Below, in pieces: positions 47,413 to 56,248 of a stretch of 61,175 nucleotides of DNA (the first letter of the stretch is position 1; every line of letters begins with the position of its first letter). The notes beneath the pieces were generated by a model. The model was given only the letters and a program-made list of their open reading frames with translations, searched no databases and had not been told where the DNA came from. A program made the translations under genes and the position numbers. The DNA is from a virus. The DNA is taken from the IMG/VR virus record IMGVR_UViG_3300037486_000366, positions 1 to 61,175 of that record. One strand, written 5' to 3'.

Positions 47413-48398
47413 AATAATGCTATAAACTCCTGTTTAAATTGTTCATAGTTAAATCTTTCTTTACCTGCCAATGCTATTATATGGGCTTCTTTTTCAAAAC
47501 TGGAAAGATCAGCATTTTTTATTTCCAAAAGATTTGCTATCATAGTATCAACATCATTTGTTTCATAATGAAGACCATCACACCAATTTACCCAATTTCC
47601 ATCAAACGTTCCAGAGTTCCTATCATTTACAATTAATGGAATTGTCCCAGTAAAAATAGCTTGCATAATAGTTGCATTAAAAGGTTCATACCCATCATGT
47701 GGTAAAATAAAGAATTTATAGTTATTAAGTTCTTTAGGCACCTCTGACTGTTTAATAAAGCTATTTAACTTTAAATTACCTGAGGATTGTGCACTAAACA
47801 ATAGATCATAGTAATCATTTTTAGATATAGGAAAAGACCAAGTCCAAGAAGGTTCTTCAGCATTCCACATTTTCCCAAAACACTCAATAAACAAGTCAGT
47901 TTGTTTTATCTTCTGAATAAACTCAACAGAAAATTTATGAGGAAGAACATGCCCAAAATAACAGAATAAGTTACGTTTGTTCCATGGAATCACGTAAGAA
48001 AAAATATCTGCTGTTGGGTAAAAACGATTCAATATTTTTGAATCATACAGAGTAGTAACAGCAGCAGGTTTCTTATTCAATATAACTATATATTCTGCCT
48101 TATTAAATAGTGGAACATACTCAGGTAAAAATAATTCTTTCCAAACATGTGCAATAACAATTAAACGTGTTGATGGATTATCAGTAATATAATTAAGAAT
48201 ATGTGTTATGACATTCGGGTAAAGCTCATTTAAAATAATTAAATCAGGAGTAAGTAAACTAAATGCATCATAGTAATTAATTCCTTGTTGCTTTATTACT
48301 GATATATCTGGATTTGCTTCTTTTACCCATTCACCAATAATTGAACCATAGTATTCAATGGCTGAACCAACATTAAGATTTACAAATACTATTTTCAT
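47409..48398 (-). CDS. Glycosyltransferase, GT-B-like (329 aa)
   Basis: Two Rossmann halves are apparent: KIVFVNLNVGSAIEYYG with LIVIAHVWKELFLPEY in the first, and NLFCYFGHVLPHKFSVEFI with YKFFILPHDGYEPFNATIM and QAIFTGTIPLIVND in the second. The latter is the nucleotide-sugar-binding E-x-F-x6-A-x3-G-x-IP pattern of GT4-type enzymes. Being coupled to radical-SAM genes and near Thr/Ser-rich repeat proteins, it may glycosylate those Thr/Ser. That is an inference. DNA or host glycans are alternatives. Confidence 0.75.
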   Translation of the reverse strand: MKIVFVNLNVGSAIEYYGSIIGEWVKEANPDISVIKQQGINYYDAFSLLTPDLIILNELYPNVITHILNYITDNPSTRLIVIAHVWKELFLPEYVPLFNKAEYIVILNKKPAAVTTLYDSKILNRFYPTADIFSYVIPWNKRNLFCYFGHVLPHKFSVEFIQKIKQTDLFIECFGKMWNAEEPSWTWSFPISKNDYYDLLFSAQSSGNLKLNSFIKQSEVPKELNNYKFFILPHDGYEPFNATIMQAIFTGTIPLIVNDRNSGTFDGNWVNWCDGLHYETNDVDTMIANLLEIKNADLSSFEKEAHIIALAGKERFNYEQFKQEFIALL

Positions 48399-48874
48399 TC
48401 TTTACTCCTTAAGGAATCGAGATACATCTTTGTAAACTCAATTGTTGGAAGCATATAAATCTTTTCTAATGCTTCTATTCTATGAAACAGTCTTTTTGTC
48501 ATATAAAACAAATCTTCAAGTGAATGTCTCATTCGATAGATTGCCTCAACTCGGTTTATTGCGTCACTAATATATTTATCTTTAACGGAACTTTCATTCC
48601 AGCTTTTAATTAAAAAGCAATATTTTTCAATAAACATGGCAAATTCCTTGGTTATTGGAACCTCAAAAAACACCCCAAAAAATGTATCTAACCACTTTGA
48701 AACCATAGGAATTTGTTCTTGTGCTAACTTATCTTCCCCATCAACTAATTTAATACATGAAGTAGCAACATTATTAATCTGTGCTCTGATCTCATCAAGG
48801 TGAGGACCTTTAAATGGAGATAATTCTACTTCTTTTAAGAGCTCTAAACTAAGTTTTTCAATTTGATCTTTCAT
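48395..48874 (-). CDS. Helical protein of the radical-SAM cassette (159 aa)
   Basis: All-helical in appearance (KLSLELLKEVELSPFKG, INRVEAIYRMRHSLEDL, KRLFHRIEALEKIYML). No known family. It overlaps both neighbours by ATGA and lies between the SPASM protein and glycosyltransferase. It could be a precursor-binding or chaperone-like partner; an RRE-type (PqqD-like) fold is not apparent. Confidence 0.6.
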   Translation of the reverse strand: MKDQIEKLSLELLKEVELSPFKGPHLDEIRAQINNVATSCIKLVDGEDKLAQEQIPMVSKWLDTFFGVFFEVPITKEFAMFIEKYCFLIKSWNESSVKDKYISDAINRVEAIYRMRHSLEDLFYMTKRLFHRIEALEKIYMLPTIEFTKMYLDSLRSKE

Positions 48875-50043
48875 AAAGTATTCCTTAATGAGTCTATTAT
48901 TTCATGTTTATGGTGAATAAGTTGACACACAGAAGGAATTGGGGTAAACATATCCCCAGTTGATTCATACTGTGCCCCTAAACATTGCCCCATACACTTA
49001 TCTTTTATTCCACACATATTACAATATGGTTGATTCTTAAAATCACAATAATGAGTTGCTACATACAGAGTAAAATTCTTTTCATTTGTCCCAACAATCT
49101 TATTCTCTTCCACTTTCATATCAAATAATTCAAACTCTTTATACATTAACCTATGACAGGGAAAACTTTTTAAATCACCCAAACGAATATGATAATGAGG
49201 TTGAAGAGCACATGCCAAACCTTTATTTGTTTTAGCATAAATATTAGTTAAAATATTAAAACCTTTATGTTGGGCGAATAAATCATTAACATTTCCTTTG
49301 CTTGCTAAATACCCCATAAGATAAGTAATAAATTTTCCATATTGTTTTATTTGTTCTTCTGACCATTCTGCATTACGTACTTCTAATAAGTATAGAAAGA
49401 ACCATGGAAAATCATATAATTTAAGCATATCTTGGAACCAATTAAAGTTATCAATCCATCGTTCTATACCATTAGAATACACCATTGGGTGAAAACCAAC
49501 ATCTCCAGTTTTCTTAACAAATTCAAAGGCTGTATTATACCAGTATTGATCCCTATGACCATAAATACATGGGCGATTTTCATCATCCATGAACGGTCCA
49601 TCAAAAGAAGCGCTATTAAACAATATTGCTCCTTTATCTTTAAACTTTTTCTTATATGAAAATATCTTGTCCTCATTACCAGTAAAAATAAAATTAAAGT
49701 TTGTGGGAACAACACAACGCAACCCTGACCAGGCATAAGAAAGAATTAAATCAAGTAATTCAAACCCTATTTGTTGTGAGTAAAGTTCTCCTGAAAATAT
49801 CTCAAGATTAGGTTTCCAATTATTTTTTTTCAACCACTCAAATACTAATACTGCATTAGAAATAATTTTTTCTTCATCTTGTGTTCCTGAAGGAAATAAC
49901 TTATCTCTATGTCTATGAATATAACAGTAAGTGCACATATTATCACATTTACCATTAACAATAAGTTCAAGGGTAAAAAACGAATTTTCTTTCTCCCAAG
50001 CTTTATAGAATGTACGCGATAATAAATTATCAAGTAAAGTCAT
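48871..50043 (-). CDS. Radical SAM protein with SPASM domain (390 aa)
   Basis: The [4Fe-4S]-SAM motif CDNMCTYC is near residue 33. LEIFSGELYSQQ is the GGE-equivalent region, and FNSASFDGPF fits the next strand. The C-terminus has a full SPASM-like cysteine set: ACALQPHYHIRLGDLKSFPC, then YCNMCGIKDKCMGQC and a final Cys in PSVCQL (spacing C-x2-C-x5-C-x3-C). SPASM enzymes commonly modify ribosomal peptides or activate enzymes. It overlaps the other radical-SAM gene by 14 bp, so both are made together. Confidence 0.88.
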   Translation of the reverse strand: MTLLDNLLSRTFYKAWEKENSFFTLELIVNGKCDNMCTYCYIHRHRDKLFPSGTQDEEKIISNAVLVFEWLKKNNWKPNLEIFSGELYSQQIGFELLDLILSYAWSGLRCVVPTNFNFIFTGNEDKIFSYKKKFKDKGAILFNSASFDGPFMDDENRPCIYGHRDQYWYNTAFEFVKKTGDVGFHPMVYSNGIERWIDNFNWFQDMLKLYDFPWFFLYLLEVRNAEWSEEQIKQYGKFITYLMGYLASKGNVNDLFAQHKGFNILTNIYAKTNKGLACALQPHYHIRLGDLKSFPCHRLMYKEFELFDMKVEENKIVGTNEKNFTLYVATHYCDFKNQPYCNMCGIKDKCMGQCLGAQYESTGDMFTPIPSVCQLIHHKHEIIDSLRNTL

Positions 50044-51214
50044 TCATAACCTCAGCAATATATTTATCATATTCAGCATAACAAAAAAGTTGAATAAGGT
50101 TCAAATCAACTAAGTTGATAGATCCCATATTTATCAATTCAGCTTTACATGCTCCAGTAACCATGACCAATAATAAAGACATAAATGATCGACGTTGTGG
50201 ATCATTATAAACATCACTTATTTTATTTGCTAATAACAACTCAATCATTAACATATTAACTAATGCAAGACGAAAAGCATAATAACGATGAAAACCATTA
50301 ATAAGATATAAAAACCGTGAACTATCTTCCACAAATGAATATTCTTTCCTAAACTTTTGTTGTGGAAATAAGAAATATTGACACAGTGTTTTTTCCTTTA
50401 CTGTTGTAGCAATTGCAGATCTTCCAGCTGAACACTGGGCTCCATAATGATATGAAGAAAAATCAGACAAATTTAATATAGTATTTATAAACAAGGGCTC
50501 CATGGGATAAACTACATATGGAACAGTCTTTCTTAACTGCTTCATATGCTCAATAACTATTTTAAATGCTTGTATTTGCTCATCAGTATAGTTTCCAGGA
50601 TAACACGGTCCAGGAGCAAGACAAACATAATTATCTCTATATCCTGCTTTAATTAAAATATCAGTAACATTTTTCATATAACTATAGTATTCATATATCA
50701 TCTGAACGTTTTTAGCAAGATAAGTATAATGTTCTGGCCCCCATGTAACTTTATATCTCATAGTTAAATTTTTATACGTATGTTCTGTTACAAAATCAAG
50801 CAGCCCTTGTAATCCAGCATGTATTTGCTCATGTTTCTTTCTTCCTATTTTTGTGAGTTCTGGAGGGCCATCTATTGAAAACTGAACATCTAATTTAAAA
50901 TTATAAAGCTCTACTTTTTTAATAAATCTTTTTACTGGGGCAATATCTATAAGGTTTGTTGAGAACATAATCTTTTTTAAGTTTTTAAAACGATTAACAA
51001 TATAATCAAGATCATCAATTAAATAATCAAGATTAATAGTAGGTTCTCCTCCCCATAAACTTAGGTCTTCAATCTCTAATGGGACATTTTCCCATATTTT
51101 TCTACTTTTAATGCTATGTATAACTTCATCATTATTCATAGTTTTATCTAATAAACAATATGAACAATCGAGTTGACATTTAGATGATAATAATATTTGT
51201 GACCCTATAAACAT
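50030..51214 (-). CDS. Radical SAM protein (394 aa), likely peptide maturase
   Basis: CQLDCSYC near residue 13 is the radical-SAM cluster motif. LSLWGGEPTINLD has the GGEP that binds SAM, and QFSIDGPPELTK matches the following strand. C-terminal cysteines (QCSAGRSAIATTVKEKTLC) suggest a second, SPASM/twitch-type cluster, less complete than in its partner. It starts 2 bp after the repeat-protein gene, the usual distance for a precursor-maturase pair. Substrate inferred, not shown. Confidence 0.88.
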   Translation of the reverse strand: MFIGSQILLSSKCQLDCSYCLLDKTMNNDEVIHSIKSRKIWENVPLEIEDLSLWGGEPTINLDYLIDDLDYIVNRFKNLKKIMFSTNLIDIAPVKRFIKKVELYNFKLDVQFSIDGPPELTKIGRKKHEQIHAGLQGLLDFVTEHTYKNLTMRYKVTWGPEHYTYLAKNVQMIYEYYSYMKNVTDILIKAGYRDNYVCLAPGPCYPGNYTDEQIQAFKIVIEHMKQLRKTVPYVVYPMEPLFINTILNLSDFSSYHYGAQCSAGRSAIATTVKEKTLCQYFLFPQQKFRKEYSFVEDSSRFLYLINGFHRYYAFRLALVNMLMIELLLANKISDVYNDPQRRSFMSLLLVMVTGACKAELINMGSINLVDLNLIQLFCYAEYDKYIAEVMNDFT

Positions 51215-51216
51215 AA

Positions 51217-51663
51217 TTAAGAAATACCTGCATTATTATAAGTACCATTATAACCGGTATTATGTGTACTATAATGTGTTGTATAATGTGTAGCCCTATA
51301 AGTAGTAAGATTAGAAGATAAATGCGTAGTATAATGAGTAGCACAATAACTTGCATTATGTGTTGCTAAGTAAGTAACAAGATTAGAGGCTAAATGTGTT
51401 GCTAAATAAGTTGCATAATAAGTATGACAGTAATTATTAGTATGAGCTTCATCAAGGGCAGTTCGTAATTGAAGATAATCCATTGTACCTGTACCAGAAT
51501 CCTGTCTTGTAGGATCATATTGTGCTGGTGTTCTACTCCATGAATAGGCTCCTAAACCTGTTAATGAACGTAAAGTATCTATATTCGTCTGTAGTTCAGT
51601 AACATGAGAGGCTTTAGGTTTTGTTACATATTGTGTAAGTGCTTCAGCCCATGAAAAAGACAT
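51217..51663 (-). CDS. Tetrapeptide-repeat protein B (148 aa), candidate radical-SAM substrate
   Basis: Residues 1-75 form a leader-like helical region starting MSFSWAEALTQYV. From residue 78 to 142 there are 17 consecutive tetrads in which every fourth residue is His, Tyr or Asn. It is preceded by Thr or Ser in 15 of 17 (for example LATHLASNLVTYLATH). The end is NNAGIS. A GAGGAGAAAAACAAA leader supports the ATG at 51663 over a longer frame. It is followed after 2 bp by the radical-SAM genes. It may be a tail appendage, a metal-binding rod, or a precursor. Confidence 0.8.
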   Translation of the reverse strand: MSFSWAEALTQYVTKPKASHVTELQTNIDTLRSLTGLGAYSWSRTPAQYDPTRQDSGTGTMDYLQLRTALDEAHTNNYCHTYYATYLATHLASNLVTYLATHNASYCATHYTTHLSSNLTTYRATHYTTHYSTHNTGYNGTYNNAGIS

Positions 51664-51692
51664 TTTGTTTTTCTCCTCTTGAGTAGCGACCG

Positions 51693-52040
51693 CTACCCGC
51701 CAATTGCCCCACCGCAATCACCAGAAAGAAAACCATTCCAATGAGTCCCATAGTGAGCTCCTCTATTAGTAGCATAATGGGGGACTAAATTAGTAACAAG
51801 ATAGGTACCACAATAACTTGCATCATGAGTAGCTAAATAAGTAGTAAGATTAGAAGATAAGTGTGTAGTATAATGAGTGGGGCAATAACTTGCATTATAT
51901 GCAGTTAAATGAGTGGTATGGTGAGTTGCACAATAAGCAAGATTATTATGAAGCCAATCAGAATTATCTCGTATTTCTTGAACATCTACACGTTCATCGT
52001 TTAATCTTTGTGCAATAGTTTGTGCCCATGTAAAAGCCAT
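51693..52040 (-). CDS. Tetrapeptide-repeat protein A (115 aa), paralogue of B
   Basis: It has the same plan as protein B: a short helical N-terminus starting MAFTWAQTIAQRL, then 17 tetrads from residue 36 to 100 with His/Tyr/Asn in every fourth place (YCATHHTTHLTAYNAS). The end is Gly-rich (FLSGDCGGAIGG). Three Cys follow Tyr in the tetrads (positions 37, 53, 77). It starts 1 bp after the fibre gene. Its equal repeat number with protein B suggests a shared structure or partnership. Confidence 0.8.
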   Translation of the reverse strand: MAFTWAQTIAQRLNDERVDVQEIRDNSDWLHNNLAYCATHHTTHLTAYNASYCPTHYTTHLSSNLTTYLATHDASYCGTYLVTNLVPHYATNRGAHYGTHWNGFLSGDCGGAIGG

Positions 52041-52041
52041 C

Positions 52042-53265
52042 TTATTTCACCTTTACCCAATGTCGTTTTCGTACTTCTATACCATTCCAGATAGGGTTCA
52101 ATTCTTCCCTCAAAAAAGTAGCTATAATTCTTTCCGGGTAATTTTTACAAGATACTCTTGTCATTCTCGTAAGTTTACCATTTTTATCACTAGTTAAAGG
52201 TGTACCAGGAACATACACTCTATCAACACAGGCAAGAACATACCCAGCCACAGAAATAGGAATACTGTTCTTCTTAACCCCAACCCCGAAACCATAAGTA
52301 TCAGAAGCAATTCCAATTATTCCTACTTGACAGTATTGAGTTGATAAGGTAACTTCCCTGCCTTTCATTACGTATACTCTACCAAATTCAATTTTAAGTT
52401 TATGCTCTAACTCCAAGAAGTCAGCAATATCATTATAAACTGCATTATATATTTTTCCTGAAGAAAGTCTTCCATGTGTATCTGGAGTTTCTGATGGGGC
52501 TGATGCATCAGAATGCCAAATAATAGCGAGGTTTTGAGCACTTGCATTTTGAAAATAAAACTGTGCTGCTGCACCATCAGCTGCAGTATTTTTAAATGTT
52601 ATAGTAGTGCCACAAACTATGGTTGCACTATTTGCTGTAATTGTGCCCCCAGTACTAACTAAAGTAAGTCCAGAAATTGTACCAGAAGCAGCAGTAATAT
52701 TACCAGAACTTGTTAATGTAGCCCCAGATATTGTACCAGAAGAAGCAGTAATGTTGCCAGTACTAATAAGAGTAGCCCCAGAGATTGTACCAGCCGCTGC
52801 AGTAATATTACCAGTACTAACAAGAGTACCTGCAGAAATTGTACCAGAAGCAGCAGTAATATTGCCAGAGGCTGTTAGAGTAGTAACATCAAGTCTTTGT
52901 GCGCTACCCCACCAAGCTTGTTCTCTTGGAAGATTCGTAACTGTTGCGGTACCTGCACCTCCAAACACTTGATATGGTCCTGCTTCTACAGTACCATTAA
53001 TTGTCAGGGTTTTAAGAGCAGTAACAGTTAAAAGACAACCTTTAGGAAGTTTTAATGTTACATTTGCTGGAATAGTTAAATTATCAGTCACAGTCCATGT
53101 GCCTGGACGAAGAAGCAAAGTAACTGTATCACCACCAATTGCTGCTAATGCAGTATTTAATGTTGCTAAAGTAAAATTATTACTTGTCCCATATCTTACT
53201 AAAGCATCTACTTCATTAAGAACATGAAGACCACCAATTAAAGTTCCAGCAAGTAATTGTGCCAT
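52042..53265 (-). CDS. Tail fibre with beta-repeats and chaperone/peptidase_G2-like C-terminus (407 aa)
   Basis: The start reads like a right-handed beta-helix cap (GDTVTLLLRPGTWTVTDNL, ANVTLKLPKGCLL). Then come about five repeats of roughly 17 residues (SGNITAASGTISGATL...). The C-terminal 150 residues (VYNDIADFLELEHKL, YCQVGIIGIASDTYGFGVG, VAGYVLACVDRVYVPGTPL) resemble the intramolecular-chaperone/Peptidase_G2 domain that trims and trimerises tail proteins. It is probably a side fibre, and it directly precedes the tetrapeptide-repeat genes. Confidence 0.75.
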   Translation of the reverse strand: MAQLLAGTLIGGLHVLNEVDALVRYGTSNNFTLATLNTALAAIGGDTVTLLLRPGTWTVTDNLTIPANVTLKLPKGCLLTVTALKTLTINGTVEAGPYQVFGGAGTATVTNLPREQAWWGSAQRLDVTTLTASGNITAASGTISAGTLVSTGNITAAAGTISGATLISTGNITASSGTISGATLTSSGNITAASGTISGLTLVSTGGTITANSATIVCGTTITFKNTAADGAAAQFYFQNASAQNLAIIWHSDASAPSETPDTHGRLSSGKIYNAVYNDIADFLELEHKLKIEFGRVYVMKGREVTLSTQYCQVGIIGIASDTYGFGVGVKKNSIPISVAGYVLACVDRVYVPGTPLTSDKNGKLTRMTRVSCKNYPERIIATFLREELNPIWNGIEVRKRHWVKVK

Positions 53266-53266
53266 A

Positions 53267-56248
53267 TTATACCTCTATATCATCTCTTTCAATTAAGTAT
53301 TGATACCCCCATGCTAAGGGCCTTATTTTAGTAGTAGCATCTTTTGGTACAAAGGTAAATCTTACTTTATGTAAAAAAGCAGTAGAATTACATAATGAAA
53401 CAAATCGTTGGACTCGTTGAACTCCCTCTGCAAGAGCCACTGTAGTTAAAAGAGTATAAGAAGAATCCCCGTTTGCCGCATATTCTACTAAAACAGGAAT
53501 TGCAGTTAATGTACGATTAACTCCGGGGTTAACATACGCAGCACGAGTTGCTGGAAGAAAAGTTAACAAATCAGCTGTGACGGACTGAAGGATGTATTTT
53601 GAATTCCATAATGGTTCATCTGTTAAAATAACATACCCGGGTTGAAAACCGGCAACAACAAAATCACCCGCAGCAGTAGATATTGTTGTTTGTATACCTT
53701 CGAAAATTTCCCCATCTATTTGTAGAGCACCAGCTGTTTCTTTATAATGTGGTGGGTTAGGAACAAAGGTTGCTCCTTCTTCAATTGATTTACAATGTAA
53801 ATCATCACCAGAGAAATGAACTTCAGTAACTAATGGGTCTTCAATTACTTCATTATATACCCTACAATTACCATCTAAATAACCTGAACCAGTAAAAATA
53901 AAATCATTGCGGGTATACTTAAGGGCATCTAAAGGAGTTGTTTTAGTTAATAATTTAATGCGTCGCATTAATGTAGTATCAAATATATCCCCACTTGGTA
54001 AATGTTCTCCCATAGTTATAGAAGCTTGAATGTCTTCAGTATCATTCCACAACAACCCAGATTCTAACAAGGCCATATGACCATTATTAAATAAGGCGTA
54101 AATAAAGATATTGCCTTGAGTATCATTTACTTGAAACGTTGCTTGTGGTACAGGTTGTGTTCCTGGTTTTTTCTGTGACCATCGCTTAGAATTAAGATTA
54201 TACATTACCCAAACATTACATTCTGTTTGCCCAGTTCCTGATGGGAAGCATAAATTATACTCGTTATAGTTCGGATCAAACCAGGCATGTGCTCTATGAA
54301 TATAAGCAGAATTAATGCATTCTGTTTTTGTAGCATCAAAAAAATTATCTATTCCACGTAATGGGACAAGCACAGCAGCATCAAATAACATCGGCCCTCT
54401 GGCGCTTAACCATAAGGCAATATTACGAATATTCCCAGCTGATATTTCATAGGCAATTTCTGCTGTAACCATAGTACGAGGAGCAGGACAACCAATATGT
54501 GTAGACACAGTAAATAATTTAAATGTTGAAGGGCCATCACCATCAAGTAAAAATGTTGACCCTTTTTTTAATAGTAGTTCAGAATTATATAAATTTGAAC
54601 CAAATCTATTAAAAATGTTTACAGCCGTCATTAAATCATCACTGTCCCCAATATAAAGCTGTTTTTCCCCATCACTTGATTCATCGCCATTATAACAATC
54701 TATCGTGTCAATCGGCCCGTAATCAAGACGATTTGCTTCTTTACCTAATTTATAGTTCGCCAGAAAAACTCGATTTTTAAAAGAAAAACCAAAATCATAA
54801 ATAGGTAAAGGATCAGTAGCTGTAACACCAAACAAGGCATCGACTGATGTTCCATCATTAGATGTACCAGGAGTTAAAGTAGCATTTGGGACTAATTTAT
54901 AAGCATAACCAGTAGTATCAAACATTGTTACCGGAAATTCGAGCCCATCAGCTGGAGAGTCCCATGAGATATGACCACTTTGTCCAAGGGTTGCGCTACT
55001 AACCATAGTACCATCATATACTGTACCTGTAGTTACAAATGCAGAACCGTTCCAATAATAAACAGTAAAAGAGGCAGCAACAGCATTAACTTTTCCAGCA
55101 ATCATTATTACTTTTACTGCTGATGTTCTACGACTGAACATTAGAATTATCTGATCAGAACTTGTTAATCCACCCCATTTTGCAGCGATTGGATATGTAG
55201 AATTACTTATTTCTGCAAGTTCAGCAGTATAATTTTCCCAGTTTGCTCCTCGTTTATCTTGTGCTTGAATGCAATAACGATATTGACCATCCCAAAGGTT
55301 ACAAAGATTCTGTATTGGACAATCTACAGTAACATGATAAAGATCAGCAGTACCCGCAGAAATAGTAAAATAGTACCAGTATAGGGACATTCCCTCAATT
55401 AAAGCAGGCTTTACTGTACCAACCGTAGAAGTAAAAGAAACAGACCCCTGTCCACTTGGTATAGCTAATGTTTTTCCACCAGAAGATGTTCCATCAGTTA
55501 AAGTAAGAGCGCCCCAAGAAGTACCATTCCAAACATAACCAGACATACTTGAAGCTGAAGCATTTAAAGTTTTAATATAAGCTTTCCATGCTTTAATTGG
55601 ACGAGTAGTACCGAATAAGAAAACTTTACCAGTAGCAAAAGTAAAGATATTAAGAGAATCTTGTAAAACATTTCTAACACGGTCAGTTATATCTTTTCCA
55701 CCAGTTAAAGTTAAAGCAGAAATAGAGTCTGCAAGAAAAGCAGCTCCTATCGCTTGTTCTGCCCCAGCATATATCTTAGTTTCAACTCCATTACAATACA
55801 ACATATTGTTCAGAGGTAACTGGTTTATATTAGCTATACCAGCTCCAGCAGCATCAGTAAAAACTTCTGTTGCCTCAAAAGTTCCTGACCCTGGTGGCTC
55901 AACAATGTTCAAAAATACTTTTGATGCAGTTAAATCAGTATTAAAACATTGAGCAAAGATTAATGATTTAATAGTATAAGGGGTTCTTATTTGAAGACCA
56001 GTACGACCTTTAATATAGGTCGTAATAGCACTTGAAGTGACTTTTTCATAACCATCAACACTTTCTAGATCTTTATCAATGTATCTGAAATTTTCTATTT
56101 CTGAATAATTCTCTAGTGCAAGTTTTAATGGGTCAACATTTGGCTGCCACTCACCAGTAAAAGCAAATTGCTTCTGAAGAAACTTTTCAGTAGTTTCATC
56201 ACGTTTCTGGTAGTATGCTTGGTTATAATCAATTACTTGATTAGGCAT
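53267..56248 (-). CDS. Tail hub/nozzle-like structural protein (993 aa)
   Basis: A large beta-rich protein. The N-terminus DPLKLALENYSEIENFRYI with SVDGYEKV is characteristic of podoviral tail nozzle or stabilisation proteins of the T7 gp12 / P22 gp10 kind, as far as pattern memory allows. Repeating strand modules (YTIKSLIFAQCFNTDLTASK, SAFVTTGTVYDGTMV) suit a beta-propeller-like tube. I start at 56248 (MPNQVIDYNQAYY), which overlaps the upstream gene by 8 bp and has AGGAAC before it. Confidence 0.72.
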   Translation of the reverse strand: MPNQVIDYNQAYYQKRDETTEKFLQKQFAFTGEWQPNVDPLKLALENYSEIENFRYIDKDLESVDGYEKVTSSAITTYIKGRTGLQIRTPYTIKSLIFAQCFNTDLTASKVFLNIVEPPGSGTFEATEVFTDAAGAGIANINQLPLNNMLYCNGVETKIYAGAEQAIGAAFLADSISALTLTGGKDITDRVRNVLQDSLNIFTFATGKVFLFGTTRPIKAWKAYIKTLNASASSMSGYVWNGTSWGALTLTDGTSSGGKTLAIPSGQGSVSFTSTVGTVKPALIEGMSLYWYYFTISAGTADLYHVTVDCPIQNLCNLWDGQYRYCIQAQDKRGANWENYTAELAEISNSTYPIAAKWGGLTSSDQIILMFSRRTSAVKVIMIAGKVNAVAASFTVYYWNGSAFVTTGTVYDGTMVSSATLGQSGHISWDSPADGLEFPVTMFDTTGYAYKLVPNATLTPGTSNDGTSVDALFGVTATDPLPIYDFGFSFKNRVFLANYKLGKEANRLDYGPIDTIDCYNGDESSDGEKQLYIGDSDDLMTAVNIFNRFGSNLYNSELLLKKGSTFLLDGDGPSTFKLFTVSTHIGCPAPRTMVTAEIAYEISAGNIRNIALWLSARGPMLFDAAVLVPLRGIDNFFDATKTECINSAYIHRAHAWFDPNYNEYNLCFPSGTGQTECNVWVMYNLNSKRWSQKKPGTQPVPQATFQVNDTQGNIFIYALFNNGHMALLESGLLWNDTEDIQASITMGEHLPSGDIFDTTLMRRIKLLTKTTPLDALKYTRNDFIFTGSGYLDGNCRVYNEVIEDPLVTEVHFSGDDLHCKSIEEGATFVPNPPHYKETAGALQIDGEIFEGIQTTISTAAGDFVVAGFQPGYVILTDEPLWNSKYILQSVTADLLTFLPATRAAYVNPGVNRTLTAIPVLVEYAANGDSSYTLLTTVALAEGVQRVQRFVSLCNSTAFLHKVRFTFVPKDATTKIRPLAWGYQYLIERDDIEV

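Noticed and set aside
51217-51930. CRISPR array or diversity-generating retroelement suggested by repeats
   Set aside because: The periodicity is a 12-bp coding repeat with no spacers. No Cas genes, reverse transcriptase or template/variable repeat pair were seen.
52607-52972. Plus-strand 121-codon frame antisense to the fibre repeats
   Set aside because: Its Pro/Val/Ala repeat is just the complement of the fibre's Gly/Thr/Ser repeats; no ribosome binding site.
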